A DNA stretch of 64,000 bases from Chryseobacterium flavum (GCF_003385595.1 NZ_QNUE01000002.1:310001-374000), one strand, 5' to 3'. Counted from the first letter of the stretch, positions 26,464 to 35,840 are shown. The notes: generated from the sequence alone by a model not told the origin. Numbers and translations are program-made.

Positions 26464-27354
26464 ATGAAAAAAATCTTTATTGTATTATTATTTCCTGTAT
26501 ACATCTTCTGTATCGGCCAAAGTGTGGAGCTAAAGTCCGTAACTGACTCCTCACAAACCTTTAAAGGAGAAATTGCAGGAGTTCCTTTTACAATGCAGCT
26601 GAATTTTACAGGAATTGCGGATTGTAGTTTATATCAGTATTTTGTAGATGGATGGTATTACTACGATAAATATCAGAAGAAAATTCCGCTCACCGGAATG
26701 TATAACTATGGAAAATTATCACTTTACAATTTCGGGAATAGACAACAACAAAATGCCGAAGTGTTAAAAAAACAGATCACTTCACCCCAAAAGGTAGAAA
26801 AGGTCAATGAGATTGCGCAGACACTTAGTCCGAAAGAATATATCATATTTGATAAGATCACCGAAAAAGAAAATAGTATTGCGGGAACTTTTAATCTGGA
26901 TAATAAGAAAACTCATCCGGCGAGACTCTTTACATCCAACAGTATGATCTATCGTTATAACAATTACCTGATCTTGCCCAACAATAAAAAAATTAACACT
27001 TTCGATTTTATTAACAGACATGGTGGAAATCAACTGGTTTCCTATGCCTCCGGAGCGAATGGAAACAGGATTTTGCTGTATTTTGAGCACTCTTCTAATT
27101 TTAATGCCTGCGGAAGATGTGGAGCAAGCGAAGGAGAAAAAGGATATCGGCTTCTTTATTTCACAAAAGACTGGAACTATAAAAATTATGAAGAATTTCT
27201 GACAGAAAGTTGTTTGGAAAATATTTATGAAACAACAGAAACAGAGTCAAAAGACAAAAAGACCATACAGTTTAAAGTAGGAAAGGCAACATCATCACCC
27301 GCCTATATATTTACCGTTAATATTAAAAATGCTACAATAGTAAAATCAAAATAA
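26464..27354 (+). CDS. Secreted protein of unknown function
   Basis: 296 residues with a clear Sec signal (MKKIFIVLLFPVYIFCIGQS). The mature part starts with a beta-rich stretch (FKGEIAGVPFTMQLNF) and has a cysteine pair in NACGRCGASEGEKGYRLLYF. I do not recognise the family. It follows the DUF445 gene by 19 nt on the same strand and may be cotranscribed. A terminator follows directly. Confidence 0.7.
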   Translation: MKKIFIVLLFPVYIFCIGQSVELKSVTDSSQTFKGEIAGVPFTMQLNFTGIADCSLYQYFVDGWYYYDKYQKKIPLTGMYNYGKLSLYNFGNRQQQNAEVLKKQITSPQKVEKVNEIAQTLSPKEYIIFDKITEKENSIAGTFNLDNKKTHPARLFTSNSMIYRYNNYLILPNNKKINTFDFINRHGGNQLVSYASGANGNRILLYFEHSSNFNACGRCGASEGEKGYRLLYFTKDWNYKNYEEFLTESCLENIYETTETESKDKKTIQFKVGKATSSPAYIFTVNIKNATIVKSK

Positions 27355-27380
27355 AAGAGAGCCCTATGACTCTCTTTTTT
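27353..27380. terminator. Terminator between convergent genes
   Basis: AAAAGAGAG and CTCTCTTTT pair around an 8-nt loop, followed by more T residues. It separates the unknown secreted protein from pyrD. Confidence 0.65.
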
Positions 27381-28417
27381 TATCTCGGTAAGCTGCCTGC
27401 TCTTTTTAATAATTCCTGATTGATCTCATTGATCAGTTCCGGCCCTTCATAGATAAATCCTGTATACAGCTGAACAAGGCTTGCTCCTGCATCCAGTTTT
27501 TCCATGGCATCTTTGGCAGAGTGAATCCCTCCCACTCCAATAATCGGGAATGCCCTGTTGCTTTTATCGGAAAGATATCTGATCATTTTTGTACTCCTTT
27601 CACGAATAGGCTTTCCGCTTAATCCCCCGTTTCCTATTTGTCCTAAAACATCCGGAGAAGTTTTCAGCCCTTCTCTGTTTACCGAAGTATTGGAAACAAT
27701 CAGTCCGTCAATTTTTGTCTCTGCAATCAGTTCGACAATTTCATCTAACTGATTATTATTGAGATCCGGAGCAATTTTCAGTAATACAGGTTTTTGTACA
27801 GCTTTTGACTGGTTTATTTTCTTAACTTCTGTAATCAACTCTCTCAAATATTCTACATCTTCAAGCTTAGCATGACTTCCAACATTCGGACAACTTACAT
27901 TCAGCACAAAATAATCTACATAAGGATGAAGACCTTCAAAGCAGTCCAGATAATCCTGAGTATAGTTTTCCGGGCTTGTATCTGTATTTTTTCCGATGTT
28001 TCCACCGATGATTATCTTTCCTTTATTGGATTTCAGTTTTTCAATAGCAGCCTGCAGACCATCATTATTGAAACCCATTCTGTTAATAATCCCTCCATCT
28101 TCAATGAGACGAAACAATCTTTTTCTGGGATTACCAGCCTGTGCTCTTGGGGTTACAGTTCCAATTTCTACAAATCCAAAGCCTAAGTCTGCCAATTCAT
28201 TGAACAAAACTGCATTTTTATCAAAACCGGCAGCCAGTCCTACAGGATTTTTAAATTTTAATCCGAAAACTTCTCTTTCCAGACGTTTATCTTCAATAGG
28301 TTTTGGGAAAAATAATTTAGTAAGGAATCCAAAATTTTTAAGTACCGAAAAGGTAAAATGATGAACATCTTCGGGATCAAATTTAAAAAGAATCGGACGG
28401 ATGAGCGATTTGTACAT
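27380..28417 (-). CDS. pyrD: Dihydroorotate dehydrogenase (quinone), class 2
   Basis: 345 residues. The N-terminal helical segment ([19 protein letters not shown]) is the membrane-association region of class 2 enzymes. FMN-site blocks are [48 protein letters not shown] and [19 protein letters not shown] carries the catalytic Ser of class 2. The final block [27 protein letters not shown] binds the FMN phosphate. It oxidises dihydroorotate to orotate with quinone at the inner membrane in pyrimidine synthesis. Confidence 0.96.
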   Translation of the reverse strand: MYKSLIRPILFKFDPEDVHHFTFSVLKNFGFLTKLFFPKPIEDKRLEREVFGLKFKNPVGLAAGFDKNAVLFNELADLGFGFVEIGTVTPRAQAGNPRKRLFRLIEDGGIINRMGFNNDGLQAAIEKLKSNKGKIIIGGNIGKNTDTSPENYTQDYLDCFEGLHPYVDYFVLNVSCPNVGSHAKLEDVEYLRELITEVKKINQSKAVQKPVLLKIAPDLNNNQLDEIVELIAETKIDGLIVSNTSVNREGLKTSPDVLGQIGNGGLSGKPIRERSTKMIRYLSDKSNRAFPIIGVGGIHSAKDAMEKLDAGASLVQLYTGFIYEGPELINEINQELLKRAGSLPR

Positions 28418-28564
28418 TGAAAAAAAGTTTTACAAAAATACTCAAATTAAAATTAATCTTCCATTATCCTGTGATATTTTATCAAAATGTCTTTTATCTA
28501 CATCATCTATAAGACATAACCTGTGTAAACTGTACAATACTCAGGATTTATTTTTCCGGCTCAT

Positions 28565-29260
28565 TTAAGAATACGCACTCAGATCAAAACTCAGGATATC
28601 TCCTATCTTTTTGAACTCCTCATCTATACCGGCATTTACTGTAATTCTTTCGTTAGAAACAGGATGATTAAAAATCAATTGATGAGCGTGAAGCGTCATT
28701 TTATTGATACCAAATGTTGTAAGCCACAATTTATTTTGTTTGTTGCAGCCATGCTTACGACACCCTAAAATCGGATGTAGAATATGCTTAAAATGTTTTC
28801 TCAGCTGGTGCATCCTTCCCGTTTCAGGAATTGCTTCTACTAAACAATATCTCGAAGTCTGATGTTTTAAAAAAGGTAAATCTATTTCTGAAGTCTGCAA
28901 CCGATGATAATAAGTAACAGCATTTTGCCTGACTTCATTTTCATTAATCAGGTCATAATCAATGGTTTCTTCTTCTTTTGCCCAGCCCCGAAGAATTGCT
29001 AAATATTTCTTTTCAACCTGTCGCGCTGCAAACTGATCACTCATTATTCTAAGTGTATCTTTATCTAAAGTAAACAGCAGAACACCAGAAGTTTTCCGGT
29101 CTAAACGATGCACAGGAAAAACATATTGCCCGATCTGATTTCTTAATTCCTGAATAGCAAAGGTATCTGCATCTCCTGTATAAAAAGATTTATGAACCAA
29201 TAACCCACTTGGTTTATTGATGGCAATTAAATGCTCGTCGCGATAAAGAATTTCTAACAT
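28565..29260 (-). CDS. RluA/TruC-family tRNA/rRNA pseudouridine synthase
   Basis: 231 residues from the Met at 29260 (MLEILYRDEHLIAINKPSGLLVH), which is the normal start of TruC-like proteins; the frame to 29347 adds 29 unsupported residues. The catalytic Asp is in PVHRLDRKTSGVLLF. KKYLAILRGW and ETGRMHQLRKHFKHI are the other conserved blocks. It isomerises uridine in RNA; TruC acts at tRNA position 65. A Cys/His-rich stretch (GCRKHGCNKQ) is visible near residue 170. Naming beyond the RluA family is uncertain. Confidence 0.88.
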   Translation of the reverse strand: MLEILYRDEHLIAINKPSGLLVHKSFYTGDADTFAIQELRNQIGQYVFPVHRLDRKTSGVLLFTLDKDTLRIMSDQFAARQVEKKYLAILRGWAKEEETIDYDLINENEVRQNAVTYYHRLQTSEIDLPFLKHQTSRYCLVEAIPETGRMHQLRKHFKHILHPILGCRKHGCNKQNKLWLTTFGINKMTLHAHQLIFNHPVSNERITVNAGIDEEFKKIGDILSFDLSAYS

Positions 29261-29417
29261 AAGGCAAAAGTAAAAATTTCCGTTCGATCTGATCGTGACG
29301 GAAACAACATCCTTTTTAAATAAAGATAGAGTGGACAACAGGTTCATACTCCAGAAAAATTAAATAATATTTTTACATCTATTGTACCTATTGTTAGATA
29401 TTTGACATTCAATTTCC

Positions 29418-29425
29418 TATTTTTG
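29418..29425 (+). promoter_or_regulatory. -7 element of glyS
   Basis: TATTTTTG lies about 22 nt before the ATG at 29447. The motif is inside the longer open frame starting at 29402, which supports the inner start. Confidence 0.5.
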
Positions 29426-29446
29426 CACATCAGACGTAAAAAAATT

Positions 29447-30988
29447 ATGGCAAAGCAAGAAGATGTTTTCAAGAAAGTGATTTCTCACGCTAAAGAATAT
29501 GGTTTTATTTTCCCATCCAGTGAGATCTATGATGGTTTATCCGCTGTGTATGACTATGGACAGAACGGAGCCGAACTTAAAAATAATATCAAACAGTATT
29601 GGTGGAAAGCTATGGTACAGCTTAATGAAAATATTGTGGGTATTGATTCGGCAATCCTTATGCATCCTACTACATGGAAGGCATCTGGCCACGTAGACGC
29701 TTTCAATGATCCATTGATTGATAATAAAGATTCCAAGAAACGTTTCAGAGCAGATGTTCTGGTAGAAGACTACTGTGCTAAAATTGAAGAGAAAGAAAAG
29801 AAGGAAATTGAAAAGGCGGCAAAAAGATTTGGTGACGCTTTTGATAAAGATCAGTTTATAGCAACCAATCCAAAGGTTCTGGAATACAAAGCTAAAAGAG
29901 AGGCTATCCTTTCCAGACTGGCAAGATCTTTAGAAAATGAAGATCTGGCTGACGTAAAAGCACTGATCGAAGAACTGGAGATTGCTGATCCTGATACAGG
30001 TTCTAAGAACTGGACGGAAGTAAGACAGTTCAACCTGATGTTCGGAACTAAATTAGGAGCTTCCGCAGACAATGCAATGGATCTTTATTTAAGACCGGAA
30101 ACAGCTCAGGGTATTTTTGTTAACTTTCTGAATGTACAGAAAACTTCGCGTCATAAACTCCCTTTTGGTATTGCTCAGATTGGAAAGGCATTCAGAAATG
30201 AGATTGTTGCAAGACAGTTTATCTTCAGAATGCGTGAGTTTGAACAAATGGAAATGCAGTTCTTTGTAGCTCCGGGAACAGAACTTGAATTCTATGAACA
30301 ATGGAAGCAAAAACGTCTGAACTGGCACCTTGCTTTAGGATTAGGTAATGAAAATTACAGATTCCATGACCATGAGAAGCTGGCACACTATGCCAATGCT
30401 GCTGCTGATATTGAATTTAATTTCCCTTTCGGATTTAAAGAATTAGAGGGAATCCACTCGAGAACGGATTTTGACTTAAAGGCACATGAAGAATATTCGG
30501 GAAGAAAGCTCCAGTTCTTTGATCCTGAAAGAAATGAAAACTACGTTCCTTATGTAGTAGAAACTTCAGTAGGTCTGGACAGGCTGTTCCTTTCAATATT
30601 TGCACATTGCCTGAGAGATGAAGTTCTTGAAGACGGTTCAGAAAGAACAGTTTTATCATTACCTCCGGCTTTAGCTCCAATTAAAGCTGCAATTCTTCCG
30701 TTAATGAAAAAAGACGGATTGGCTGAATACGCAGAAAAAATATTCAATGACCTGAAATATGATTTCAACTTATTCTATGAAGAAAAGGATGCAATCGGGA
30801 AACGTTACAGAAGACAGGATGCAATTGGTACTCCTTACTGTATTACCGTAGACCATGATTCACTTGTTGATCATACAGTAACCATAAGAGACAGAGATAC
30901 GATGCAGCAGGAAAGAGTGCCTGTTTCTGAATTGAGAAGGATCATTGATGAAAAAACCAATTTCAGAAATTTACTTTCTAAAATATAA
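29447..30988 (+). CDS. glyS: Glycine--tRNA ligase (dimeric, class II)
   Basis: 513 residues from MAKQEDVFKKVISHAKEYGF. Class II motifs are visible: motif 2 in GIAQIGKAFRNEIVARQFIFRMREFEQME, motif 3 in VVETSVGLDRLFLSI, and glycine-specific LRPETAQGIFVNF. The C-terminal anticodon-binding domain contains YRRQDAIGTPYCITVD. This is the alpha2 (eukaryote/archaea-like) form common in Bacteroidota, for which the symbol glyS or glyQS is used. Essential for translation. Followed by a strong terminator. Confidence 0.96.
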   Translation: MAKQEDVFKKVISHAKEYGFIFPSSEIYDGLSAVYDYGQNGAELKNNIKQYWWKAMVQLNENIVGIDSAILMHPTTWKASGHVDAFNDPLIDNKDSKKRFRADVLVEDYCAKIEEKEKKEIEKAAKRFGDAFDKDQFIATNPKVLEYKAKREAILSRLARSLENEDLADVKALIEELEIADPDTGSKNWTEVRQFNLMFGTKLGASADNAMDLYLRPETAQGIFVNFLNVQKTSRHKLPFGIAQIGKAFRNEIVARQFIFRMREFEQMEMQFFVAPGTELEFYEQWKQKRLNWHLALGLGNENYRFHDHEKLAHYANAAADIEFNFPFGFKELEGIHSRTDFDLKAHEEYSGRKLQFFDPERNENYVPYVVETSVGLDRLFLSIFAHCLRDEVLEDGSERTVLSLPPALAPIKAAILPLMKKDGLAEYAEKIFNDLKYDFNLFYEEKDAIGKRYRRQDAIGTPYCITVDHDSLVDHTVTIRDRDTMQQERVPVSELRRIIDEKTNFRNLLSKI

Positions 30989-30991
30989 AAT

Positions 30992-31025
30992 AAGAGCCCT
31001 GACAAATCGGGGCTCTTTATTTTTT
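30992..31025 (+). terminator. Terminator of glyS
   Basis: AAGAGCCC (30992-30999) pairs with GGGCTCTT (31010-31017), followed by TATTTTTT. Confidence 0.85.
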
Positions 31026-31092
31026 CAATACTATATAAAAAATATCGTAAAAATTATTAATTTTGACGGATTTTAAAAAACTAATAATCATT

Positions 31093-31911
31093 ATGAAGAA
31101 ATTAATTATTTCGTCACTGGCTTTAGCAGTGATCACCAGCTGTAGCTCATCCAATGATTCTGTTGCGGATGATAACAACAACAGCAATGATAATTCCCCT
31201 TTATTATTAAAAAAATTTACCGAGATTACCCAGGATAATCAAACGTATGTAATAGAGTTTAAATACGACGGCGACAAGATCACTGAAGCTATTGATACGG
31301 GTGAAAATGCAAAAACCGTTTATACATATAGCGGGGATAATATAGTAAAAACTGAAGACTATGAAGACGGGGTATTAAGAGAGATCAGAGAATTCACCTA
31401 TTCCAATGGAAGGATTATGGCTGAAAAAGTAACCGAGAAATATCAGGGAACGCTGGTTTACACTAAAAAATACCAGTATATAACGGATAATCATATAAAG
31501 TTTACTAACTATGGGGGCGCCACCTATAATCCGTCAACAGGAACTTATTCAAATATTCAGTATATTGAGGAAGACATTTATCTATCAAGCAATGGTAATG
31601 TAGCTTCCAGAAGCTATACCCATAATGGAGTAACCTATAATACCACCAATACTTATGATAATGCCAATCATCCTATGAAAAACGTAAAGGGTTTTATCAA
31701 AATAAATCTGTTTATGGGTGATGGAGAAACAGGATACAATAATCTGCTAAGCAGCAGCAGTAATTATTCCGGACTTATAAGCGGAACTAACAAATCTAAA
31801 GCTGATCACACATTTAACAGTGAAAGTTATCCGACTAAAACAGTTATGACTTACACCAGTTCAGTTTTAGGAACAAATTCCCATACTTATCTGTACGAAT
31901 ACAATAAATAA
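31093..31911 (+). CDS. Lipoprotein with YD-type repeats, function unknown
   Basis: 272 residues from MKKLIISSLALAVITSC, with Cys17 as the lipidation site and an Asp/Asn/Ser-rich linker after it. The mature protein is built of short strands such as EFKYDGDKITEA, YTYSGDNIVKTEDY and EFTYSNGRIMAEK, resembling single YD/RHS-type repeats found in many Flavobacteriia lipoproteins. It probably folds as a beta-meander on the outer membrane. No catalytic site is seen. Single-gene unit with its own terminator. Confidence 0.75.
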   Translation: MKKLIISSLALAVITSCSSSNDSVADDNNNSNDNSPLLLKKFTEITQDNQTYVIEFKYDGDKITEAIDTGENAKTVYTYSGDNIVKTEDYEDGVLREIREFTYSNGRIMAEKVTEKYQGTLVYTKKYQYITDNHIKFTNYGGATYNPSTGTYSNIQYIEEDIYLSSNGNVASRSYTHNGVTYNTTNTYDNANHPMKNVKGFIKINLFMGDGETGYNNLLSSSSNYSGLISGTNKSKADHTFNSESYPTKTVMTYTSSVLGTNSHTYLYEYNK

Positions 31912-31932
31912 GTTAACGATTACAATACTTGA

Positions 31933-31961
31933 GCCTTGAATAAAAATTTCAAGGCTTTTTT
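31933..31961 (+). terminator. Terminator of the YD-repeat lipoprotein gene
   Basis: GCCTTGAA and TTCAAGGC pair around a 7-nt loop, followed by TTTTTTATT. Confidence 0.85.
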
Positions 31962-32029
31962 ATTTCCCCCAAGGATGTTTTTTAATTTATTATTTTTAAA
32001 TTTAAATCATTAATGGGTAACCGGCAAAA

Positions 32030-33163
32030 ATGGAAATACTAAAATATATGATTGGCGGAGCTGCAGCAGGCGCAGCAGCAGCTTATTTTCTGGGATACGA
32101 CTATCTGTTCAGCGGTATTTCCAAAACTTATCTTAAAGGAAAATCAGGTGCCTACATAGATGACGGCGACCTTTTCCCAGGCAATCCTGTTATAACAGTA
32201 ACTCCAAAACTTTGGGAAAAAGCCCCTGAGTATAATAAAACAGATTTACCGGACCATCTGGCTGATAACTTAAAAAAGTCTAAAACGGCTGCTTTTATAG
32301 TGGTTCGGAATGGAAAGATCCTGCATGAACAATATTGGGCAGGCTATAATCAGCTTTCACAGACCAATTCATTCTCTATGGCTAAGGCGGTTACGGTCAT
32401 GCTTCTGGGTAAAGCTTTGGAAGAAGGCCTCATCAGGAGTATCGATGAGAAGGTTTCTGAATTTTATCCTGCGCTTAATGAAAAAAAATACGGAAACGAA
32501 ATCACACTCAGGAACCTTGCCCAGATGGAAGCCGGTCTTGACTGGGATGAAGATTACAACAATCCATTTCTCCCCAATGCAAAAGCTTATTATGGAAAAA
32601 GTCTTGTAAAAGCTGTTTTTTCCAGAAGGTTCAAAGAAAAACCGGGAACCAGATTTGAATACCAGAGCGGATCTACACAGCTGCTGGGCTTTGCTGTAAG
32701 AAAAGCCCTTGGAAAGCCTCTTGCAAGTTATTTATCAGAAAAATTCTGGATTTCCCTGGGAATGGAACAAAATGCAAAGTGGAGTACAGATGATTCCGGA
32801 ATGGAAAAAGCCTATTGTTGTATTCATTCGAATGCCAGAGACTTTGCCAAACTGGGGCAGTTATTCCTCGACAATGGCAAAGTTGGAAATGATCAGATTC
32901 TAAATTCTGCTTTCATTGAGCAAATGAGAACTCCTACAGAAAAATCAGAAGGTATTTATGGGCTGGGGCTCTGGATCAATTATGATAATCCCGTTAAACA
33001 TTATTACTTTCTGGGGTTACAAGGACAATATATCATTATAGTTCCTGAATACGATATGGTTATCGTAAGAACCGGGAGCTACTTAAACAATCCTAAAAAT
33101 GATAAAGGCAGACCGGATCAGGTGAAATTCCTGGTCAATGAAACCGTACAATTCTTTCAGTAA
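32030..33163 (+). CDS. Serine hydrolase of the beta-lactamase/class C family
   Basis: 377 residues. The SxxK motif is SMAK (Ser116, Lys119), the Tyr motif is FEYQSGST, and the third block HYYFLGLQGQYIIIVPEYDMVIVRTG is the family C-terminus. The N-terminal hydrophobic stretch (YMIGGAAAGAAAAYFLGYDYLF) is a membrane anchor or uncleaved signal, so it acts at the envelope. Such proteins include esterases, D-aminopeptidases and penicillin-binding-like enzymes, and the substrate cannot be told. Lactamase activity is not implied. The next gene starts 5 nt later. Confidence 0.85.
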   Translation: MEILKYMIGGAAAGAAAAYFLGYDYLFSGISKTYLKGKSGAYIDDGDLFPGNPVITVTPKLWEKAPEYNKTDLPDHLADNLKKSKTAAFIVVRNGKILHEQYWAGYNQLSQTNSFSMAKAVTVMLLGKALEEGLIRSIDEKVSEFYPALNEKKYGNEITLRNLAQMEAGLDWDEDYNNPFLPNAKAYYGKSLVKAVFSRRFKEKPGTRFEYQSGSTQLLGFAVRKALGKPLASYLSEKFWISLGMEQNAKWSTDDSGMEKAYCCIHSNARDFAKLGQLFLDNGKVGNDQILNSAFIEQMRTPTEKSEGIYGLGLWINYDNPVKHYYFLGLQGQYIIIVPEYDMVIVRTGSYLNNPKNDKGRPDQVKFLVNETVQFFQ

Positions 33164-33167
33164 ACAC

Positions 33168-33779
33168 ATGGAAAAGCACAGTATAAAAGTTGAGGAATAC
33201 ATTGAAAAATCTCCGGATTTTGCAAAGCCAATCTTAAATTATCTTCGTGAAACAATTCATGAAGTCTGTCCCGATGCAGAAGAAGCAATCAAATGGCAGT
33301 TTCCTACTTTCATGTATAAAGGAAAGATTCTTTGTTCAATTACCTCGTTCAAACAATATTGCAGCCTTGGATTCTGGCTTCATCAGGAAATGTCTACTTT
33401 AAAAGAACTGGAAACAACAGCTGAAAAGAGTTCTATGTTCAGTTTAGGTAAAATCACCAAAATGGAAGATTTACCCTCCAGACCTCAGCTGAAAAAAGCA
33501 ATCAGGGAAGCCATGGAACTTACAGATATGGGAGTTACCATGAAACGAGCGGCTCCTTCAAAAACAGAAACTGTAGTTCCTGATTATTTTAAAGAAATTT
33601 TGACCCAGAATAAAAAAGCTTTGGAGATTTTTGAAAAAAGTTCGCCATCTTTCAGAAAGGAGTATGTAAACTGGATTACTGAAGCCAAAACAGAAGCCAC
33701 CCGGAATAAAAGAATAGAACAGGCTTTGGAATGGATTGCAGAAGGAAAAGGAAGAAACTGGAAGTATGAAAGAAAGTAA
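33168..33779 (+). CDS. YdeI/OmpD-associated, DUF1801 family protein
   Basis: 203 residues from the Met at 33168 (MEKHSIKVEEYIEKSPDFAK). The N-terminal DUF1801 domain includes CPDAEEAIKWQFPTFMYKGKILCSI. The C-terminal YdeI part has VPDYFKEILTQNKKALEIFEKSSPSFRKEY and RNKRIEQALEWIAEGK. The family is small, cytoplasmic and of poorly defined role, linked by some reports to envelope stress and ferrichrome uptake. It lies 4 nt after the serine hydrolase gene, so they form one operon. Confidence 0.85.
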   Translation: MEKHSIKVEEYIEKSPDFAKPILNYLRETIHEVCPDAEEAIKWQFPTFMYKGKILCSITSFKQYCSLGFWLHQEMSTLKELETTAEKSSMFSLGKITKMEDLPSRPQLKKAIREAMELTDMGVTMKRAAPSKTETVVPDYFKEILTQNKKALEIFEKSSPSFRKEYVNWITEAKTEATRNKRIEQALEWIAEGKGRNWKYERK

Positions 33780-33790
33780 CTGTAAGTCCT

Positions 33791-35062
33791 CTAATGAAAT
33801 CTGAAATTTGCTTCAGGCAATGTATTCTTTTTTAAGAAGGCTTCATATTCCGGAGAAAGTTTGGCTCGGCCGAAAGTATTTTCTCCACTCATACTGCCAA
33901 GGCGTACTTTATCCTTCCCGAATTTTTTATTCATGGCATCCATTGCTTTCATCACAGGAAGATGATGGTTTTGCACATCTTCTTCAAAAAGCCCGATCTG
34001 TCTTTGGTCTTCAGGAACAAAATCATTCACAATAACGCCTGCCCTTTTATAATGAAATCCTTCTTTATAAATAGCCTCGAACAGCTCATTTACCACCCTT
34101 CCTATCAATATAGAAGAATTGGTGGGATTGGAGAGTATTCTGGTCATTGCATTTCTGTATTCAGGAAGGTCTTTTCTGAAACGGTTCGTCTGTACAAACA
34201 CCGTAATTATTTTACAGCAGGTATTCTGTCTCCGCAATCTTTCTGAGCAATACATACCAAACGTTTCTACCCGTTCCCGGACATCTTCTTTTCTCGTCAG
34301 CATTTCCATAAAACTCCGGGTTACAGCAATTGACTTTTTAGGAGAAGGAGTGTCTAGTTCCAGCTGACGAATCCCTTTAAGTTCATTAATCATTCTTACC
34401 CCGTGAATTCCCATTATCTTACGAACCCACATTTCGGGTTTCTGAAGAAGATCCCAGGCTTTGTACACCCCGCTGTCATTCATTTTTGCCGCCAGCTTTC
34501 TTCCTATTCCCCAGACATCGCCTATAGCAAGCCACTTCAAAGCCTTCTCAATTTTTTCGGGAGTATCCAGCATATACACTCCATCAAACTTATCAGGAAA
34601 CTCTTTAACGATCCTGTTGGCAACTTTACATAAGGTTTTGGTAGGAGCAATTCCTATACTTACAGGAATATTTTCTTTCTCTTTAATCTCTTCTCTGATT
34701 CCCAGGCAATAGTTATGAATATCAATATATTTGAAACCTGTAAGATCAAGAAAAAGCTCATCAATACTATAAACCTCATGATCAACAACATAGGATTTAG
34801 CAATATTGATCACCTGCTGGCTTTTATAATTATATAATTCAAATTTTGCGGAAAAGCTTTTCACATCATACTTCTGAAAAAGCTCTTTATACTTAAAGGC
34901 TGGTGCTGCCATAGGAATACCCAGATCTTTTGCCTCTTTACTTCTGGATACAACACACCCGTCATTGTTGGATAACACCACAACAGGTTTATTTTCCAGT
35001 TCAGGATCTAAAGTCCTCTCACAGGAAACAAAAAAGTTATTGCAGTCTACGAGGGCATACAT
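33791..35062 (-). CDS. umuC: Y-family translesion DNA polymerase (UmuC type), no UmuD partner
   Basis: 423 residues. Metal ligands D6 (YALVDCNNFF) and D101/E102 (VYSIDELFLDLTGF) mark the Y-family palm, and NNDGCVVSRSKEAK is the finger/fidelity region. GIGRKLAAKM is the helix-hairpin-helix, and the C-terminal DUF4113 tail (GENTFGRAKLSPEYEAF) is specific to UmuC. It performs error-prone bypass of lesions. UmuC genes usually follow a UmuD/LexA-like gene, but none is next to it; upstream lies the divergent M15/WYL cluster. Its own -7 element is at 35084-35091, but the shared operator of the cluster is 87 nt further upstream instead of at the fixed 10-nt spacing. Confidence 0.93.
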   Translation of the reverse strand: MYALVDCNNFFVSCERTLDPELENKPVVVLSNNDGCVVSRSKEAKDLGIPMAAPAFKYKELFQKYDVKSFSAKFELYNYKSQQVINIAKSYVVDHEVYSIDELFLDLTGFKYIDIHNYCLGIREEIKEKENIPVSIGIAPTKTLCKVANRIVKEFPDKFDGVYMLDTPEKIEKALKWLAIGDVWGIGRKLAAKMNDSGVYKAWDLLQKPEMWVRKIMGIHGVRMINELKGIRQLELDTPSPKKSIAVTRSFMEMLTRKEDVRERVETFGMYCSERLRRQNTCCKIITVFVQTNRFRKDLPEYRNAMTRILSNPTNSSILIGRVVNELFEAIYKEGFHYKRAGVIVNDFVPEDQRQIGLFEEDVQNHHLPVMKAMDAMNKKFGKDKVRLGSMSGENTFGRAKLSPEYEAFLKKNTLPEANFRFH

Positions 35063-35083
35063 ACGGATTGTGAATATTTAATG

Positions 35084-35091
35084 CAAAATTA
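35084..35091 (-). promoter_or_regulatory. -7 element of umuC
   Basis: TAATTTTG on the minus strand, about 21 nt before the umuC ATG. No -33 element and no cluster operator stands at the right distance. Confidence 0.5.
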
Positions 35092-35177
35092 TAGTTTTTA
35101 AAGAATAAAATAAGGCTTCATTTAAAAATTAACATCATATTTAACACTCTGTATTTTAACCTATTAAATTATTTTAA

Positions 35178-35213
35178 TACGACATGTTTTGTCGTTTGTG
35201 ACTGCTAATTTTG
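35178..35213 (+). promoter_or_regulatory. Shared operator-promoter A (distal promoter of the M15 gene)
   Basis: TACGACA-TGTTT-TGTCGT at 35178-35195, then 10 nt, then the -7 element TAATTTTG at 35206-35213. No gene fits between this promoter and promoter B 80 bp downstream, so it is a second, tandem promoter for the M15 peptidase. It also lies in the divergent gap to umuC. The half-sites form a perfect 6-bp inverted repeat with a 5-nt centre. Confidence 0.75.
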
Positions 35214-35257
35214 TTTTCAAAAAACATTTTCCATCGTTTATACTTTTTCAATTAAAA

Positions 35258-35293
35258 TACGTCAAGTTTCGTCGTACCCGCCTGATATCTTTG
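35258..35293 (+). promoter_or_regulatory. Shared operator-promoter B (proximal promoter of the M15 gene)
   Basis: TACGTCA-AGTTT-CGTCGT at 35258-35275, then 10 nt, then TATCTTTG at 35286-35293. The ATG of the M15 gene follows 20 nt after the -7 element. This is the most degenerate copy of the five (T in the left half, C in the right half). Confidence 0.75.
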
Positions 35294-35312
35294 TCAGACA
35301 ATAGTAAATATC

Positions 35313-35813
35313 ATGGACAAAGTAACATCAGAAAGAATCAAATTTCTTCATCCTGTAGTCAGGGACGAAATGAGAAATATCATTCAGGAGTGTAATCTCG
35401 CACTTACAGGAAAGGCTAAAGTAAGGATTACCCAGGGATTGAGATCTTTTGAAGAACAGGAAAGACTTTATGCGATCGGGAGACTTACTTCCGGAAAAAA
35501 GCTGACCAATGCCAGAGCAGGACAGAGTCTACACAATTATGGTCTTGCAGTAGATATCTGTCTGATTATTGACGGAAAAACAGCCAGCTGGGATACTGCA
35601 AAAGATTGGGATAATGATAAAGTGGCAGACTGGTATGAATGTGTACAGATTTTTGCCAGAAATGGCTGGAATTGGGGAGGAAACTGGAAAACATATAAAG
35701 ATCTTCCTCACTTCGAAAAGAAAACGGTATACAAAGGAAAAAATCTTATTAAAACCAATTGGAGAATATTTTCAAAGATGCCAAGAGATCAACATAATTA
35801 TATCATACTTTAA
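35313..35813 (+). CDS. M15-family peptidase, endolysin-like (L-Ala-D-Glu/D-Ala-D-Ala type)
   Basis: 166 residues consisting of a single LAS-type peptidase domain. Zinc ligands are H74 and D81 in SLHNYGLAVDI and H133 in DLPHFE, with D130 a likely catalytic base. RITQGLRSFEEQERLYAIGR is the conserved substrate-side block. The domain resembles phage endopeptidases that cut peptidoglycan stem peptides. There is no signal peptide or cell-wall-binding domain, so it would stay in the cytoplasm unless another factor releases it, as with phage endolysins. It has two tandem copies of the cluster operator upstream. No holin gene is recognisable beside it. Confidence 0.9.
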   Translation: MDKVTSERIKFLHPVVRDEMRNIIQECNLALTGKAKVRITQGLRSFEEQERLYAIGRLTSGKKLTNARAGQSLHNYGLAVDICLIIDGKTASWDTAKDWDNDKVADWYECVQIFARNGWNWGGNWKTYKDLPHFEKKTVYKGKNLIKTNWRIFSKMPRDQHNYIIL

Positions 35814-35840
35814 CTCTTTTTTATTTAAAATCATTTATAA

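Noticed and set aside
35189-35395. 68-residue frame starting inside operator A
   Set aside because: It begins upstream of the predicted transcription start, reads through promoter B and overlaps the M15 gene in another frame.
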